The notes under the pieces were generated by a model. That model was not told where the DNA came from, made no database searches, and was given only the letters and a program-made list of their open reading frames with translations. From contig NZ_JARJNS010000005.1 of assembly GCF_030143245.1 (NCBI RefSeq), positions 248,001-312,000 on the forward strand: 64,000 nucleotides of DNA. Direction: 5' to 3'. Origin of the DNA: Rhabdaerophilum sp. SD176. Lineage in GTDB: Bacteria; Pseudomonadota; Alphaproteobacteria; Rhizobiales; Beijerinckiaceae. The position numbers and the translations under genes were made by a program. Numbering within the stretch: the first letter of the stretch is position 1; every line of letters starts with the position of its first letter. Shown piece after piece: positions 46,876-56,463 of this stretch.

Positions 46876-49800
46876 CGCCATCTCCTTCATCGTCCGCCTC
46901 GGCGCCGCCCAGCGCATCCCATTCGCGGACCCGGGCGAGATGGTCGAAATCGCCAGGTCCCTGCCGACGCACCGGGTTGACCCGGGACGCATAACCTTTC
47001 TCGCCCGATGCCAGTGCGCTGAGTTCGTCGACCACGAATTGCCAGATCGCCTCGCTCTCTCCGGTCTCCTCACCGGAAAGGATCGGCTCGGCCTGGCCTT
47101 TCGCACGGTCACCCAGGGCGAAATAGGCCAGCTCGGACACAGTCCGGGCGGGCGGCAGTTTCGGGAAGGCGCCGCGCAGGGCAAGAGCCCCGGTCATCGG
47201 CAATTGCGGGGCGAGTCCCTTCGCAAGGTCGGCTTTACGCGGCATCGACCCGCCGGTCTTGTAGTCGAAGATCGCGATGTCGCCCGCCGGCGAGTATTCG
47301 AGGCGATCCGCCTTGCCGACCAACAGCACGCTGTCGCCCGTGGGCAGGACCAGCGGAAACCGGGCCCGCTGCTCCGGCAGCACCGTGTAGCCCTTGTCCC
47401 GCCGCTCCCGGTCAAAGGCAACAAAGGCCGGGATGAGCCGTTCAAACGGACGCCACCAGAAGGCGTGCCGGGCCGGATCCGAGCGGATCCCGCCGAAAAT
47501 CTCCTCGCCGATCGCCCGGAGGCGGGCCTGCGCCGCGTCCGGCTCCTGCGGCGGCTCCTCGGCGGCATAGAGTTCGAGGCATCGATGCACCAACGTGCCA
47601 CGGTCCCGCGCATCGATCGGCGGGTCGACCGGATTGAGTGCCTTCAGCCCGAGGATCAGGCGCGCATAGAGAACGAACGGATCGCGCCGCAATGGCTCGA
47701 TATCGGTGATTGCCAGCCGGGCGGGCACACGCGGCGCAGCGGGGATCGGGGCAGGCCGGCTCGCCGGCTGTGGCATGACACCGGTTTCATCAAGCCGCCC
47801 GGACAGGTCAAGAACGGCATCTCCCCGCGCCTTCAGGCCCTTCCAGGCCTCCGCACCGCACAAAGCCTCGAGCCGGCGCCAGAAACGCGAAGGCTGGGCC
47901 GGCCCCTCGCCGCCATGGCGTGCGCGGGACAGGACGAGATCGATATGTCCGGCGAGCATCTGGAAATCATGTGCGCTCTGGCCGATCCGCCGCTCCGGTG
48001 GCGTCAGGCCGAGGTGCAGCCGCATCGTCCGGGTGAGGAACGGGTCCTCCCGCGCTGCCGGCGGGAACTGGCCTTCGTTCAGCCCGCCGAGGATCAGCCG
48101 GTCGGTCGAGACCAGGCGGGCTTCCAGCGGGCCGAGGATCGCTGCCCGGCGATGGCCCCCCGTGGCCGGCAGGACCGCCTCGGCCAGCGTCGACCGGAGA
48201 ATCTCGCGCAGTTCGGCGCCCGAGCCGGCCTGCTCGGCCGCTGCCTCGAGCAGGGAATCCAGCACCCCTGTCAGCTGGACGCCGCTGGGATGGTTCCGCC
48301 AGAGCGGTGCGCCCTCCATAGGGCGGGTCAGGGCGTCCAGCGCTTCCACGAACCGCTCCAGCAAGGCGGGCAAGGATCCCCGCTCCTCCTGCCGCAGCGG
48401 GGCCAGGATGCCCTCCAGCTGCCCGGCAAGGGCCATCAGTTCCGCCCGCTCGGGCAGGCTGGCAGCGTGCCCGGCCACCTCCGCCTGCTCGAAGGCCTGC
48501 TCGACCTGCCTTTGCAGGGTCGTTCGTTCCCCCGCCCGGCGCTGGCGGAAGACCGCCAGTTCCAGCGCTGTGACCGTCCGGGTCAGTTCAGGCTCGGGCA
48601 AGCCGAGCCGGAGATCGGGATGGCGTAACAGCGCCAGCAGATGGGCGCCGCTCGGCTCTTCCACAGCGCGAAGCAGCAGGATGGCCAGCTGGCCGGCCTG
48701 CAGGTCGCGCAGCCGCAGCCCGGCGGAATCCTCGATCGCCAGCCCCCAGCGCTTCAGTTCCGACTGGACACGCAAGGCCAGAGCCCGGTCGGCAGTGACC
48801 AGCGCCACGTTGCGGCCAGGCGTCTCGAGTGTCTCGCGGATCAGGACGGCAATGGCCAGCGCTTCCCGCCGGGGATCAGGCGCTTCCAGCACGATCATCC
48901 CCTCGGTGGCGGCTGCAAGATCGCGCGTGTCGCGCTTCTCGCGCCAGAGATGGACGGTCTCCGCCGGGCCGAGTGCTTCGGAAATCAGCCGGTTCCTCGC
49001 CCGGAGGGCCGGCGAAGGCCGGTCGAGGGATGTCACGGCCTCACGGGGGAGGCCGATTGTCGCCAGCGTGGCCTTGAGATGCGACTGGGCATGCGCGAAA
49101 CGGGTCGCCAGCGAGGCCTGCTCATGCCCGATCAGGTTCCAGTTCTCCGGCACAAGATCGAGGTCCAGTCCCGGCAGGATCACCGCGCCCGCGTCGTGCC
49201 GCGCGATGGCGCGCATGAGGCGGGCGGTCGCCGGCACCGAACCGGTCGATCCGGCAAGCAGGAACGCCCCGGGCGCTCCCTCTTGGATCCGCCGCGCCTC
49301 GGCATCCAGTGCCGCCCTGCGGAGGCCCTTGGAATCCGCGAAGCCCTGCTCGCCAAGCAGGCCCGGCCAGGCTTCGGCGGCGATCTGCAGGAAGCGCCGC
49401 GTCTGCTCCCAGTAGACATCATGTCGAGAGGCGTCGTAGCCCGGCGGAGCGGCCCGGGCGAGCAGGTCGAGCGGCAGATCGGCGATGATGGTCTCGTCGA
49501 TCAGGCTGCCCAAGGCATCGGCGAGCGCCAGCCGCTCGCGCATGGCATGCGGCCCTTGCGCCGCATGAATCTCGCGGTCACCCAGCCGCGTCAACGCCTG
49601 ATGCCAGGCCGAGACCAGCGGCAGGAGAAGGAATCGCCGGCGCAACGTATCCAGCGGCCGGAGGGGCCCGGCTTCATCAGGATCCGCGATACTGTCGAGG
49701 GTCTCCTCCAGCGGGTCCCACGGCTCGCCCAGCGCGCGGATCTGCGGCAGAAGGACAGGCCTCGGTGCCGTCGCGGCCAGAAGCCGGTCACGAAGCGCAG

Positions 49801-49966
49801 CCCGCACGCGCTGGGTCGGCACGAAGATCGTCAGATCGGCCAGGGCATCCGGCTGGGATCCATAGTGCACCGGCAGGAGCCGCCCGCCCAGCAGGGCGTC
49901 GACGAGACAGGTCACGAAATCCGTGCCCGGGCCGATCGTGAGGACCTGCGGGACCGCGCGCACCAT
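46859..49966 (-). CDS. addB: Double-strand break repair protein AddB
   Basis: 1035 residues, alphaproteobacterial AddB type. The N-terminal helicase-like domain (LTIFVPTQRVRAALRDRLLA) lacks a convincing Walker A motif, as expected for this lineage. The C-terminal RecB-like nuclease shows LVHRCLELYA and AIFDYKTGG. Four iron-sulfur cysteines of Bacillus AddB are not evident. The start at 49966 lies 4 bases after the murU stop. Confidence 0.92.
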   Translation of the reverse strand: MVRAVPQVLTIGPGTDFVTCLVDALLGGRLLPVHYGSQPDALADLTIFVPTQRVRAALRDRLLAATAPRPVLLPQIRALGEPWDPLEETLDSIADPDEAGPLRPLDTLRRRFLLLPLVSAWHQALTRLGDREIHAAQGPHAMRERLALADALGSLIDETIIADLPLDLLARAAPPGYDASRHDVYWEQTRRFLQIAAEAWPGLLGEQGFADSKGLRRAALDAEARRIQEGAPGAFLLAGSTGSVPATARLMRAIARHDAGAVILPGLDLDLVPENWNLIGHEQASLATRFAHAQSHLKATLATIGLPREAVTSLDRPSPALRARNRLISEALGPAETVHLWREKRDTRDLAAATEGMIVLEAPDPRREALAIAVLIRETLETPGRNVALVTADRALALRVQSELKRWGLAIEDSAGLRLRDLQAGQLAILLLRAVEEPSGAHLLALLRHPDLRLGLPEPELTRTVTALELAVFRQRRAGERTTLQRQVEQAFEQAEVAGHAASLPERAELMALAGQLEGILAPLRQEERGSLPALLERFVEALDALTRPMEGAPLWRNHPSGVQLTGVLDSLLEAAAEQAGSGAELREILRSTLAEAVLPATGGHRRAAILGPLEARLVSTDRLILGGLNEGQFPPAAREDPFLTRTMRLHLGLTPPERRIGQSAHDFQMLAGHIDLVLSRARHGGEGPAQPSRFWRRLEALCGAEAWKGLKARGDAVLDLSGRLDETGVMPQPASRPAPIPAAPRVPARLAITDIEPLRRDPFVLYARLILGLKALNPVDPPIDARDRGTLVHRCLELYAAEEPPQEPDAAQARLRAIGEEIFGGIRSDPARHAFWWRPFERLIPAFVAFDRERRDKGYTVLPEQRARFPLVLPTGDSVLLVGKADRLEYSPAGDIAIFDYKTGGSMPRKADLAKGLAPQLPMTGALALRGAFPKLPPARTVSELAYFALGDRAKGQAEPILSGEETGESEAIWQFVVDELSALASGEKGYASRVNPVRRQGPGDFDHLARVREWDALGGAEADDEGDGDGENA

Positions 49967-49970
49967 CCCG

Positions 49971-50687
49971 CTACCGGTCGTAGAGGTCGAGCGCGTGCTC
50001 GGCTTCGGCCAGCGCTTGCGGCGTCCCGACATGCATGAAGACGCCGTCGAGCCGGAGCCCGAGCAATCGGCCATTTTCTGCGGCTTCGTCGAAAATGCGG
50101 TTCAGGGAAAAGATCTCCGGCTTGCCCGCGAAGCTTTCCGGCTTGAGGATCCCGACACCGGTATAGGCGAAGGGCGCCACGTCGTGCCGGTCCGGGCGCC
50201 GCAGGCGGCCGGCCCCGTCCATCAGGAAATCACCACGGCTGCCCCAGCCGATCGTGGTCACAACAGGGGCGACCAGAAGCAGGACGTCCATCGTGGCGGG
50301 GTCGAACGTCTCCTGCATCCGCACGAGGTTCCGGCGTGGTCCGTCGAGCCAGATCGTATCGGCATTGAGCGTGAAGAACGGCGCATCGCCGAAGAAGGGC
50401 AGCACCTTACGGATTCCGCCACCGGAATCGAGGAGGCGGTCGCGTTCGTCGGAGATCGTCACGGCCGGAAGGCGACGGCTGGCCACGTGCCGGATGATCT
50501 GGTCGGGCAGGTAATGCACATTGATCACCGCCTCGGTGATCCCCGATTCCGCGAGCTGATCGAGATTATGGTCGAGCAGCGTCTTCCGGCCGGCTTCAAT
50601 CAGCGGCTTGGGACGGGCTTCCGTCAGCGGCCGCATCCGCGTTCCCAGCCCCGCGGCCAGAACCATCGCCTTGCTGATCCGCTGCAC
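49971..50687 (-). CDS. murU: N-acetylmuramate-1-phosphate uridylyltransferase MurU
   Basis: 238-residue nucleotidyltransferase with the N-terminal signature AMVLAAGLGTRMRPLTEARP and the LNADTIW and TGVGILKPE elements. Next to an AmgK-type kinase, MurU converts MurNAc-1-phosphate to UDP-MurNAc in peptidoglycan recycling. I use GTG 50687, 8 bases after GGAGG; a TTG at 50708 is an alternative. The first 92 bases overlap the end of the tsaE-amgK gene in another frame. Confidence 0.88.
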   Translation of the reverse strand: MQRISKAMVLAAGLGTRMRPLTEARPKPLIEAGRKTLLDHNLDQLAESGITEAVINVHYLPDQIIRHVASRRLPAVTISDERDRLLDSGGGIRKVLPFFGDAPFFTLNADTIWLDGPRRNLVRMQETFDPATMDVLLLVAPVVTTIGWGSRGDFLMDGAGRLRRPDRHDVAPFAYTGVGILKPESFAGKPEIFSLNRIFDEAAENGRLLGLRLDGVFMHVGTPQALAEAEHALDLYDR

Positions 50688-52251
50688 CCTTCTGGCCTCC
50701 GTGCTCAACGCCCAGTTCCCTTGGTTCGGCGAATCCCGGCAGGTGAGTCGCGTACCACGTCTTCAGCTTTGCCAAGGCCGGATGGGCAAGGCAACGCCTG
50801 AGATAGGCCTCGATCCGCGGGATATGCTTGAGATAGGCCGGCTTTCCGTCGCGCCGGTCGAGGCGCACGAAGATGCCGAGAATCTTCGAAGCCCGCTGCG
50901 CACCCAGGATGGCATAGGCCTGGGCGAAGGCCTGCATGTCGAAATCCGGATCCCGCGCCCGCCGCATCCGGGCATAGCGGGCGAGAAGCTGCAATTCCAG
51001 CTCCTCGGGCACGGTGACGCGCGCGTCCTGCAGCAGCGAGACGACGTCATAGGCCGGATGCCCGATCACGCAATCCTGGAAGTCGATCAGCCCCATCCGT
51101 TTCAGGCCGTCGCGTTGCGGCATCCAGATGAGGTTGGGCGAATGATAATCGCGCAGGGTCCAGGTCTTCTCGCCGGAGGTCACCGGTTCGAGGACGGACA
51201 CCCATTGGTCGACATAGGCGAGGCGCATCGCGGCGTTCGGCGTCCGCATCGTGCGATAGGCGAAGAACCAGTCCAGAAGCAGCTCGGTCTCGATCGTCAG
51301 CGCCTCGAGATCATAGCGGTGCAGCTTGTGCGTGAGGATGCCCTCGACGGGCAATTCCTGCGGCAAGGTTCGCGCATGCAGTTCCGCCAGCACATCGACC
51401 GCCAGCTGGTAGCGCTCCGGGATCGGCCCGTCCGGCCCGATCACGCCCTCGGGGCCAAGATCCTCGATCAGCAGCAACCCCGCCTCGAGATCGCTGGCGA
51501 AGATTTCCGGCGCCGAAAAGCCCTGGTCGCGCAGGCCGCGTGCCATGGCGACGAAGGCATGGACGCTCTCGGCCAGATGCACCAGCGTCGAGTAGCTCTT
51601 GCCCAGCCGGATCGCCGGCCCGTCCGGGCGGCGCGGCGCGATCATCAGGATGGCCTTCCGCCCGCTGGCAGGATCGGAGATCCGCTCATAGGCGCGGACC
51701 GAGGCATCCCCGAGCATGTAGTCTCGCGCCGGATCGACAAAGCCGGCTTTGGCGAACAGGGCTTCGATGGCCCGCCACCGGTCCAGCCGGCCCGCAAACC
51801 GGCCCTGTGCAGTCAGGGTCACATGCCGGCCCCGCCCGTCGGGCGGAATGGCAAAGGCAATGTCGAGCCTGTCCGCCGCCAGGACCTCGCCAGCCTTCTC
51901 GGCCCATTCGCACAGCACGACGGCGTTCTCCGCCGCATCTTCCCAGCCCAGCTCGACCAGTTCCGAGATGTCCGCGACACGGTAGAGATCGGCATGGACG
52001 ATCCGGAAACCGTCGCCGTCATAGGTCTGGATCAGGGTGTAGGTCGGGCTCGGCACCTCAAGCGCGGGCTGGCGCGTCAGCGCGCGGATCAGCGCCCGGG
52101 CGAAGGTGGTCTTCCCGGCGCCGAGATCGCCGCTGAGTGTCACCAGATCGCCGGGGCGGAATTCCGCCGCGAGTTTCTGTGCCAGCCGCAAGGTGGCGGC
52201 CTCGTCGGGCAGGAAATGGTGCCATTGCCAGGCCGGGCCGGGGCTCTTCAT
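50596..52251 (-). CDS. Fused TsaE ATPase and AmgK-like sugar kinase
   Basis: 551 residues joining two proteins that are separate in most bacteria. Residues about 1-155 are TsaE, the ATPase of tRNA t6A modification (Walker A GDLGAGKT, 41-48). Residues about 165-510 are an aminoglycoside-phosphotransferase-fold kinase like AmgK (N-acetylmuramate/N-acetylglucosamine anomeric kinase), with RDYHSPN (catalytic D368) and IDFQD (metal D390). The last 40 residues are low-complexity and overlap murU. ATG 52251 overlaps the kinase-like gene stop; GTG 52254 is possible. murU is the next gene, which supports the recycling role. Confidence 0.88.
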   Translation of the reverse strand: MKSPGPAWQWHHFLPDEAATLRLAQKLAAEFRPGDLVTLSGDLGAGKTTFARALIRALTRQPALEVPSPTYTLIQTYDGDGFRIVHADLYRVADISELVELGWEDAAENAVVLCEWAEKAGEVLAADRLDIAFAIPPDGRGRHVTLTAQGRFAGRLDRWRAIEALFAKAGFVDPARDYMLGDASVRAYERISDPASGRKAILMIAPRRPDGPAIRLGKSYSTLVHLAESVHAFVAMARGLRDQGFSAPEIFASDLEAGLLLIEDLGPEGVIGPDGPIPERYQLAVDVLAELHARTLPQELPVEGILTHKLHRYDLEALTIETELLLDWFFAYRTMRTPNAAMRLAYVDQWVSVLEPVTSGEKTWTLRDYHSPNLIWMPQRDGLKRMGLIDFQDCVIGHPAYDVVSLLQDARVTVPEELELQLLARYARMRRARDPDFDMQAFAQAYAILGAQRASKILGIFVRLDRRDGKPAYLKHIPRIEAYLRRCLAHPALAKLKTWYATHLPGFAEPRELGVEHGGQKGAADQQGDGSGRGAGNADAAADGSPSQAAD

Positions 52252-54746
52252 CACGCCTCGGGGAGGAACACGACGGTCTGGTGTCCGCCGGAGGGATTGT
52301 CATGGATGTCGATGCGCCCGCCATGCAGCAGCACCAAGGCCTTGGCCAGCGAGAAGCGCAGCCCTTGTTCACGCTCGATCCCCGGCAGAATCGACGATTT
52401 GCCGGGCACCGCGCTGACGCCCGGATGGTTGCCGCTGTCGGTGACCTCGAGAATGATTCCGCCCTCGGCCTTGCGCACCGCCAGCCGCACGGTCTCGCCC
52501 GGCTGGGCGAACGCGACGGCATTGGCAAGGAGGTTGAACACGATATGCCGGAACCGTTTCGGATCGGCCATGACAGGCGGCAGCCCGGCCTGGAGGTTGA
52601 GCGACAGCCGAATTTTGGCATCGCCCAGCCGGTCCTTCAGCCCTTCCGTCGCCTCGGCGATGGCGGTACCGAGATCGACCGGTGCCTTGACGATCTCCAC
52701 CCCGCCGGATTCCACGCCCGCAAGGTCGAGAATGTCCGAGGTCAGGGCGAGAACCGCATCGGCCGCGCGCGAAAGGTCCTGCGCATAGGCCAGCTGCTTT
52801 GGTGTCAGTTCACCCGCAACCCCGCCCGCAAGCGCCTGGGCCAGCCCGACCACGCTGGTCAGCGGCGAGCGCAGCTCGAACGAGACCGACTTGATGAAAT
52901 CGGTCCGCAGGCGCGCGGCCTGGCGAAGGGCCTCGTTATGCTCGCGGAGGCGGTTTTCGGCCTGCACTGTGTCGGTCACGTCGGTCACGGTGACGAGCGT
53001 CGCGCGGTCCGGCAGCGGCGCGATCGCAACGGTCAGCGTCCGGCCATCGAGGGTGGCGAGGTTGAACTGCTCGTCATCGCGCGCCTCCATCAGGCTGCAC
53101 ACGATCTCGGAGATACGCCGCCAGCCGCCGGGCGGCAGCTTCCTGACGGAAGCGCCGATGCTCTCGACATGCGGGCGGCCCTGCAGGGCCTCGGGCTCCA
53201 GCCCCCAGATCTGGGCAAAGGCCGGGTTTGACAGTTGCAGGCAGCCGTCGGAGCCGAACACGCCGACACCTTCGGAAAGCGCCATCAGCGTTTCCCATTG
53301 GGTGTTCTTGAGCTCCTCGTAGGAGGTGGCGAGCGTGAATCGCTCGGTCTCGTCCTCGAACAGATAGGTCAGTCCGCCCTGCGGGTTGGGAGAGATAACC
53401 ACGCGGAGCGAACGGCCATTCGGCAGCCGCCAGCCATGTTCGGTTGTCTCGGCGGAGGCATATTGCGCGAGGAGCGAGGCCTTCCATTCACGGAAGTCGC
53501 TGGCTTCGGGCAGGCGACCCCGGGCGCGGAGCTGGTCGAGCACGGCGCCGTTGGTCGGCTGCCCCTGCAGGAAATTCCGGTCCAGCGCGAAGAGATCGAC
53601 GAAGGCCCGGTTGAAATAGGTCAGCACCTGCTGCTGGTTGAAGATCGCCACGGCGGTCGGCAGCTCGTCCAGCGTCCGGACATGCGCCTCCATCTGCCGT
53701 TCGAGGGCGAGCCTCGTGGCCTCGAGTTCACTGATATCGAGCGCGAAACCACCACCGCCCTCCGGCCCGCTCACCTCGACGACATCGACTTTCCGCCGCT
53801 GCCCGGACAGGATCGCCGTAACTGAGCCATGGTAGCGCCCCTGCCGGACCTGCGTCTGGCGGATGGCGGCGCGGTCGTCGCTGTCGAGGATTTCCGTCTG
53901 CCGCGAGAGCACGGCATCCGCGCCCGGGAGATCAACGGCTTGCGCATAGGCCGAATTCACCCAGCCCAGCTTCCCGGCCCGGTCCCGCAGCCAGACCGGC
54001 TGCGGAATGGCCTCCAGCACTGTCCGGAGTTGCCCCTGTGCGGCCTCCAGTGCCGATTTCTCGTCCATCATCCGGGCGAGGGCCAGCCGCTCCCCGGTCG
54101 CGACCTTGAGCGCCATCACGGCCCGGCCGGCAATCGGACGCCCTTCGATCTCGAGGAAATCGCCGCGGATTGACCGGGCATTCATGCTGAAGGACGTCCC
54201 CTCCGAGCGCAGTTGCAGGAGGTGAGTGTCCAGTTGCCGCGCCTCGGCCTCGGGCAGCCATTCGGAAAAGGCCAGCACCCGGTGGGGATTGGTGGTTTCG
54301 ACCACGATGCCGGGATCACCCTCGAATTCCGGCTCGCCTTTCGGGCCGTTCCAGGCCACGAGCAGCCTCTTGTCTGTGGTGAGAAACAGGGCGGAGCGCT
54401 CCATCCGCGCCTGTGCATCGCGGATCGTGCGGTTCTGCTCCTCGAAATGCTCGTTCCAGAGCCGCCGGGCCCGCACATGGAGCATCGAGATCGCCGTCGC
54501 ATAGACCGTCACGACCAGCAGCGCGATGCCGAACGGAAGCGCGCTGTGCATCAGCCCGTAGGCCTGCTGGCCCATGCCGGGCAGGCGGAGCTGGAAGGCC
54601 TCGGCATTGTCCTGCGCGAAAGCCTGGACGGGCAGGAGGGCGCCGAGAAAGGTCGAGGCTCTCAACCCGGCGGCCAGCCGCAGCCAACGCCGCGCCCGGG
54701 CAGGGCCGCGCCTCACTGTCTTCTCGCCCGATGCCTCGAACCCCAT
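52251..54746 (-). CDS. divL: DivL-like PAS-domain pseudo-histidine kinase
   Basis: 831 residues from ATG 54746 (GGAGG 7 bases upstream). Layout: N-terminal hydrophobic segment and a second helix (LPFGIALLVVTVYATAISML), several PAS-like regions (about 235-600), HisKA-like helix and HATPase-like domain. The phospho-acceptor position, normally SHELRTPL, reads SFELRSPL (F623), so it cannot autophosphorylate on His. The ATPase N-box is partly kept (FNLLANAVAF) but the G1 box reads DSGNHPG. Caulobacter DivL is a known cell-cycle pseudokinase with Tyr at this position. The assignment as DivL is inference from architecture and the missing His. Confidence 0.72.
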   Translation of the reverse strand: MGFEASGEKTVRRGPARARRWLRLAAGLRASTFLGALLPVQAFAQDNAEAFQLRLPGMGQQAYGLMHSALPFGIALLVVTVYATAISMLHVRARRLWNEHFEEQNRTIRDAQARMERSALFLTTDKRLLVAWNGPKGEPEFEGDPGIVVETTNPHRVLAFSEWLPEAEARQLDTHLLQLRSEGTSFSMNARSIRGDFLEIEGRPIAGRAVMALKVATGERLALARMMDEKSALEAAQGQLRTVLEAIPQPVWLRDRAGKLGWVNSAYAQAVDLPGADAVLSRQTEILDSDDRAAIRQTQVRQGRYHGSVTAILSGQRRKVDVVEVSGPEGGGGFALDISELEATRLALERQMEAHVRTLDELPTAVAIFNQQQVLTYFNRAFVDLFALDRNFLQGQPTNGAVLDQLRARGRLPEASDFREWKASLLAQYASAETTEHGWRLPNGRSLRVVISPNPQGGLTYLFEDETERFTLATSYEELKNTQWETLMALSEGVGVFGSDGCLQLSNPAFAQIWGLEPEALQGRPHVESIGASVRKLPPGGWRRISEIVCSLMEARDDEQFNLATLDGRTLTVAIAPLPDRATLVTVTDVTDTVQAENRLREHNEALRQAARLRTDFIKSVSFELRSPLTSVVGLAQALAGGVAGELTPKQLAYAQDLSRAADAVLALTSDILDLAGVESGGVEIVKAPVDLGTAIAEATEGLKDRLGDAKIRLSLNLQAGLPPVMADPKRFRHIVFNLLANAVAFAQPGETVRLAVRKAEGGIILEVTDSGNHPGVSAVPGKSSILPGIEREQGLRFSLAKALVLLHGGRIDIHDNPSGGHQTVVFLPEA

Positions 54747-54807
54747 CCCCTGGCCTCCGCGCGCTCCCCGCCGAGGAAGCACGATCGCCGTTGCCACCAC
54801 GCACCGC

Positions 54808-54856
54808 GAATCACTTCTGAATCGCCATCGCGCGCACTTTAACCAGCCCGAGACTC
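54808..54856. promoter_or_regulatory. Cluster of three GANTC (CcrM) sites upstream of the divL-like gene
   Basis: GAATC at 54808-54812 and 54819-54823, and GACTC at 54852-54856, are all GANTC, the target of the alphaproteobacterial cell-cycle methyltransferase CcrM. They lie 62-110 bases upstream of the start. At this base composition about one site per 290 bases is expected by chance, so three in 49 bases is dense. Functional methylation control is inference. Confidence 0.45.
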
Positions 54857-54883
54857 CGTCAGGAAGTGGTTAGCAAACAATTG

Positions 54884-54907
54884 ATGCGCCCGGTTTCCCG
54901 GGCGCAT
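54884..54907 (-). terminator. Terminator-like hairpin after ahcY
   Basis: A 10-bp perfect stem, ATGCGCCCGG (54884-54893) and CCGGGCGCAT (54898-54907), closes on a TTTC loop. On the minus strand, downstream of ahcY, it is followed by CAATTGTTTG, only partly T-rich. It lies in the 213-base gap between ahcY and the divL-like gene. Confidence 0.65.
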
Positions 54908-54959
54908 CTTGGGTGTTCGGAACGAAACGCGAATGCGGCACGGGCGCCGCAACCTGCGC

Positions 54960-56351
54960 TCAGTAGCGGTAGGTTTCCGGCTTGAACGGGCCGGCTTCCG
55001 GCACGCCGATATAGCTGGCCTGCTTGTCCGACAGCTTGGTCAGCTTGGCGCCGACCTTGTCGAGATGCAGCGCCGCAACCTTCTCGTCGAGATGCTTCGG
55101 CAGCGTGTAGACCTTGTTCTCGTACTTCTTGTGATGGTTCCAGAGTTCGATCTGGGCCAGCGTCTGGTTCGAGAACGAGCAGGACATCACGAAGCTCGGA
55201 TGGCCGGTGGCGTTGCCGAGATTCACGAGGCGACCTTCCGAGAGCAGGATGATGCGCTTGCCATCGGGGAACTCGATCTCGTCCACCTGCGGCTTCACAT
55301 TGTCCCACTTGAAGTTCTTCAGCGCGGAAACCTGGATTTCCGAGTCGAAATGGCCGATGTTGCAGACGATGGCGCGATGCTTCATCGACCGCATATGGTC
55401 GACGGTGATGACATCGACATTGCCGGTCGCGGTCACGAAGATGTCGGCGCGGGGCGCGGCATCTTCCATCGTGGTCACTTCATAGCCTTCCATGGCGGCC
55501 TGCAAGGCGCAGATCGGATCGATTTCCGACACCAGCACGCGGCAGCCGGCCTGGCGCAGCGAGGCGGCCGAACCCTTGCCCACGTCGCCATAGCCGGCGA
55601 CCATCGCCACCTTGCCGGCCATCATCACGTCCGTGCCGCGGCGCAGCGCGTCGACAAGGCTCTCCCGGCAACCATAGAGGTTGTCGAATTTCGACTTGGT
55701 CACCGAGTCATTGACGTTGATCGCCGGGAAGGGCAGGCGGCCGGCCTTGGCCAGCTCATAGAGGCGATGCACGCCCGTGGTGGTCTCTTCCGAGACGCCC
55801 TTGATCGCATCGCGGACGCGCGTGAACCAGCCTGGATTTTCCTTCAGGATCCGCTTGATCAGCGCGAAGAAGATCGTTTCTTCCTCATTGCCCGGCTTGT
55901 CGAGGAAGGCGGTCTTGCCCGCTTCCGCCTCGGCGCCGAGGATGATCAGCATGGTCAGGTCGCCGCCATCGTCGAGGATCATGTTCGGCGTGCCGCCATC
56001 ACCCCACTGGGCGGTGAGGTAGACATAGTCCCAGTATTCCTCGAGCGTCTCGCCCTTGATCGCGAAGACCGGCGTGCCGCCGGCAGCGATGGCCGCCGCG
56101 GCATGGTCCTGCGTCGAATAGATGTTGCAGGACGACCAGCGCACATCGGCGCCGAGATGCTTCAGCGTCTCGATCAGCACGGCCGTCTGGATCGTCATGT
56201 GGAGGCAGCCGGCAACGCGGGCGCCTTTCAGCGGCTGCTGACCCCGGTATTCATCCCGGACAGCCATGAGGCCCGGCATTTCGGTCTCGGCCATGTCGAT
56301 TTCCTTGCGACCCCAGGCGGCAAGGCCGATATCCTTCACGATGTAATCCAT
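54960..56351 (-). CDS. ahcY: S-adenosylhomocysteine hydrolase (adenosylhomocysteinase)
   Basis: 463 residues; splits S-adenosylhomocysteine to homocysteine and adenosine, sustaining the methylation cycle. NAD-binding [10 protein letters not shown], active-site stretches [19 protein letters not shown] and [16 protein letters not shown], and the C-terminal KPETYRY ending are all present. The leader from the predicted promoter is about 77 bases and I see no riboswitch fold in it. A palindromic operator lies upstream of the promoter. Confidence 0.96.
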   Translation of the reverse strand: MDYIVKDIGLAAWGRKEIDMAETEMPGLMAVRDEYRGQQPLKGARVAGCLHMTIQTAVLIETLKHLGADVRWSSCNIYSTQDHAAAAIAAGGTPVFAIKGETLEEYWDYVYLTAQWGDGGTPNMILDDGGDLTMLIILGAEAEAGKTAFLDKPGNEEETIFFALIKRILKENPGWFTRVRDAIKGVSEETTTGVHRLYELAKAGRLPFPAINVNDSVTKSKFDNLYGCRESLVDALRRGTDVMMAGKVAMVAGYGDVGKGSAASLRQAGCRVLVSEIDPICALQAAMEGYEVTTMEDAAPRADIFVTATGNVDVITVDHMRSMKHRAIVCNIGHFDSEIQVSALKNFKWDNVKPQVDEIEFPDGKRIILLSEGRLVNLGNATGHPSFVMSCSFSNQTLAQIELWNHHKKYENKVYTLPKHLDEKVAALHLDKVGAKLTKLSDKQASYIGVPEAGPFKPETYRY

Positions 56352-56434
56352 GGAACCCTCGATGATGGTCGCGCTGTCCCTGCAGCGCGGACAATGTCTT
56401 GCCCGGAAGCGAACCGCTCGGCAGGCATGACGGC

Positions 56435-56463
56435 GCTATAGCAGAAGCCGCAACGAGCCGCAA
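56435..56463 (-). promoter_or_regulatory. Predicted ahcY promoter
   Basis: On the minus strand TTGCGG (56463-56458) and TATAGC (56440-56435) are separated by 17 bases, a fair sigma-70-type pair for alphaproteobacteria. The start site would be near 56428, about 77 bases before the ATG. The -35 box touches the right edge of the palindromic operator. Confidence 0.55.

Noticed and set aside
44035-48628. Long plus-strand open frames opposite addA and addB
   Set aside because: Arg/Pro/His-rich translations without motifs; addA and addB are complete on the other strand.
52137-54842. Plus-strand frames opposite the DivL-like gene
   Set aside because: Low-complexity antisense translations with no ribosome sites or family resemblance.
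56352-56430. S-adenosylhomocysteine riboswitch upstream of ahcY
   Set aside because: The predicted leader is only about 77 bases and shows no pseudoknot or conserved core; the palindrome lies upstream of the promoter, so it is DNA-level control.
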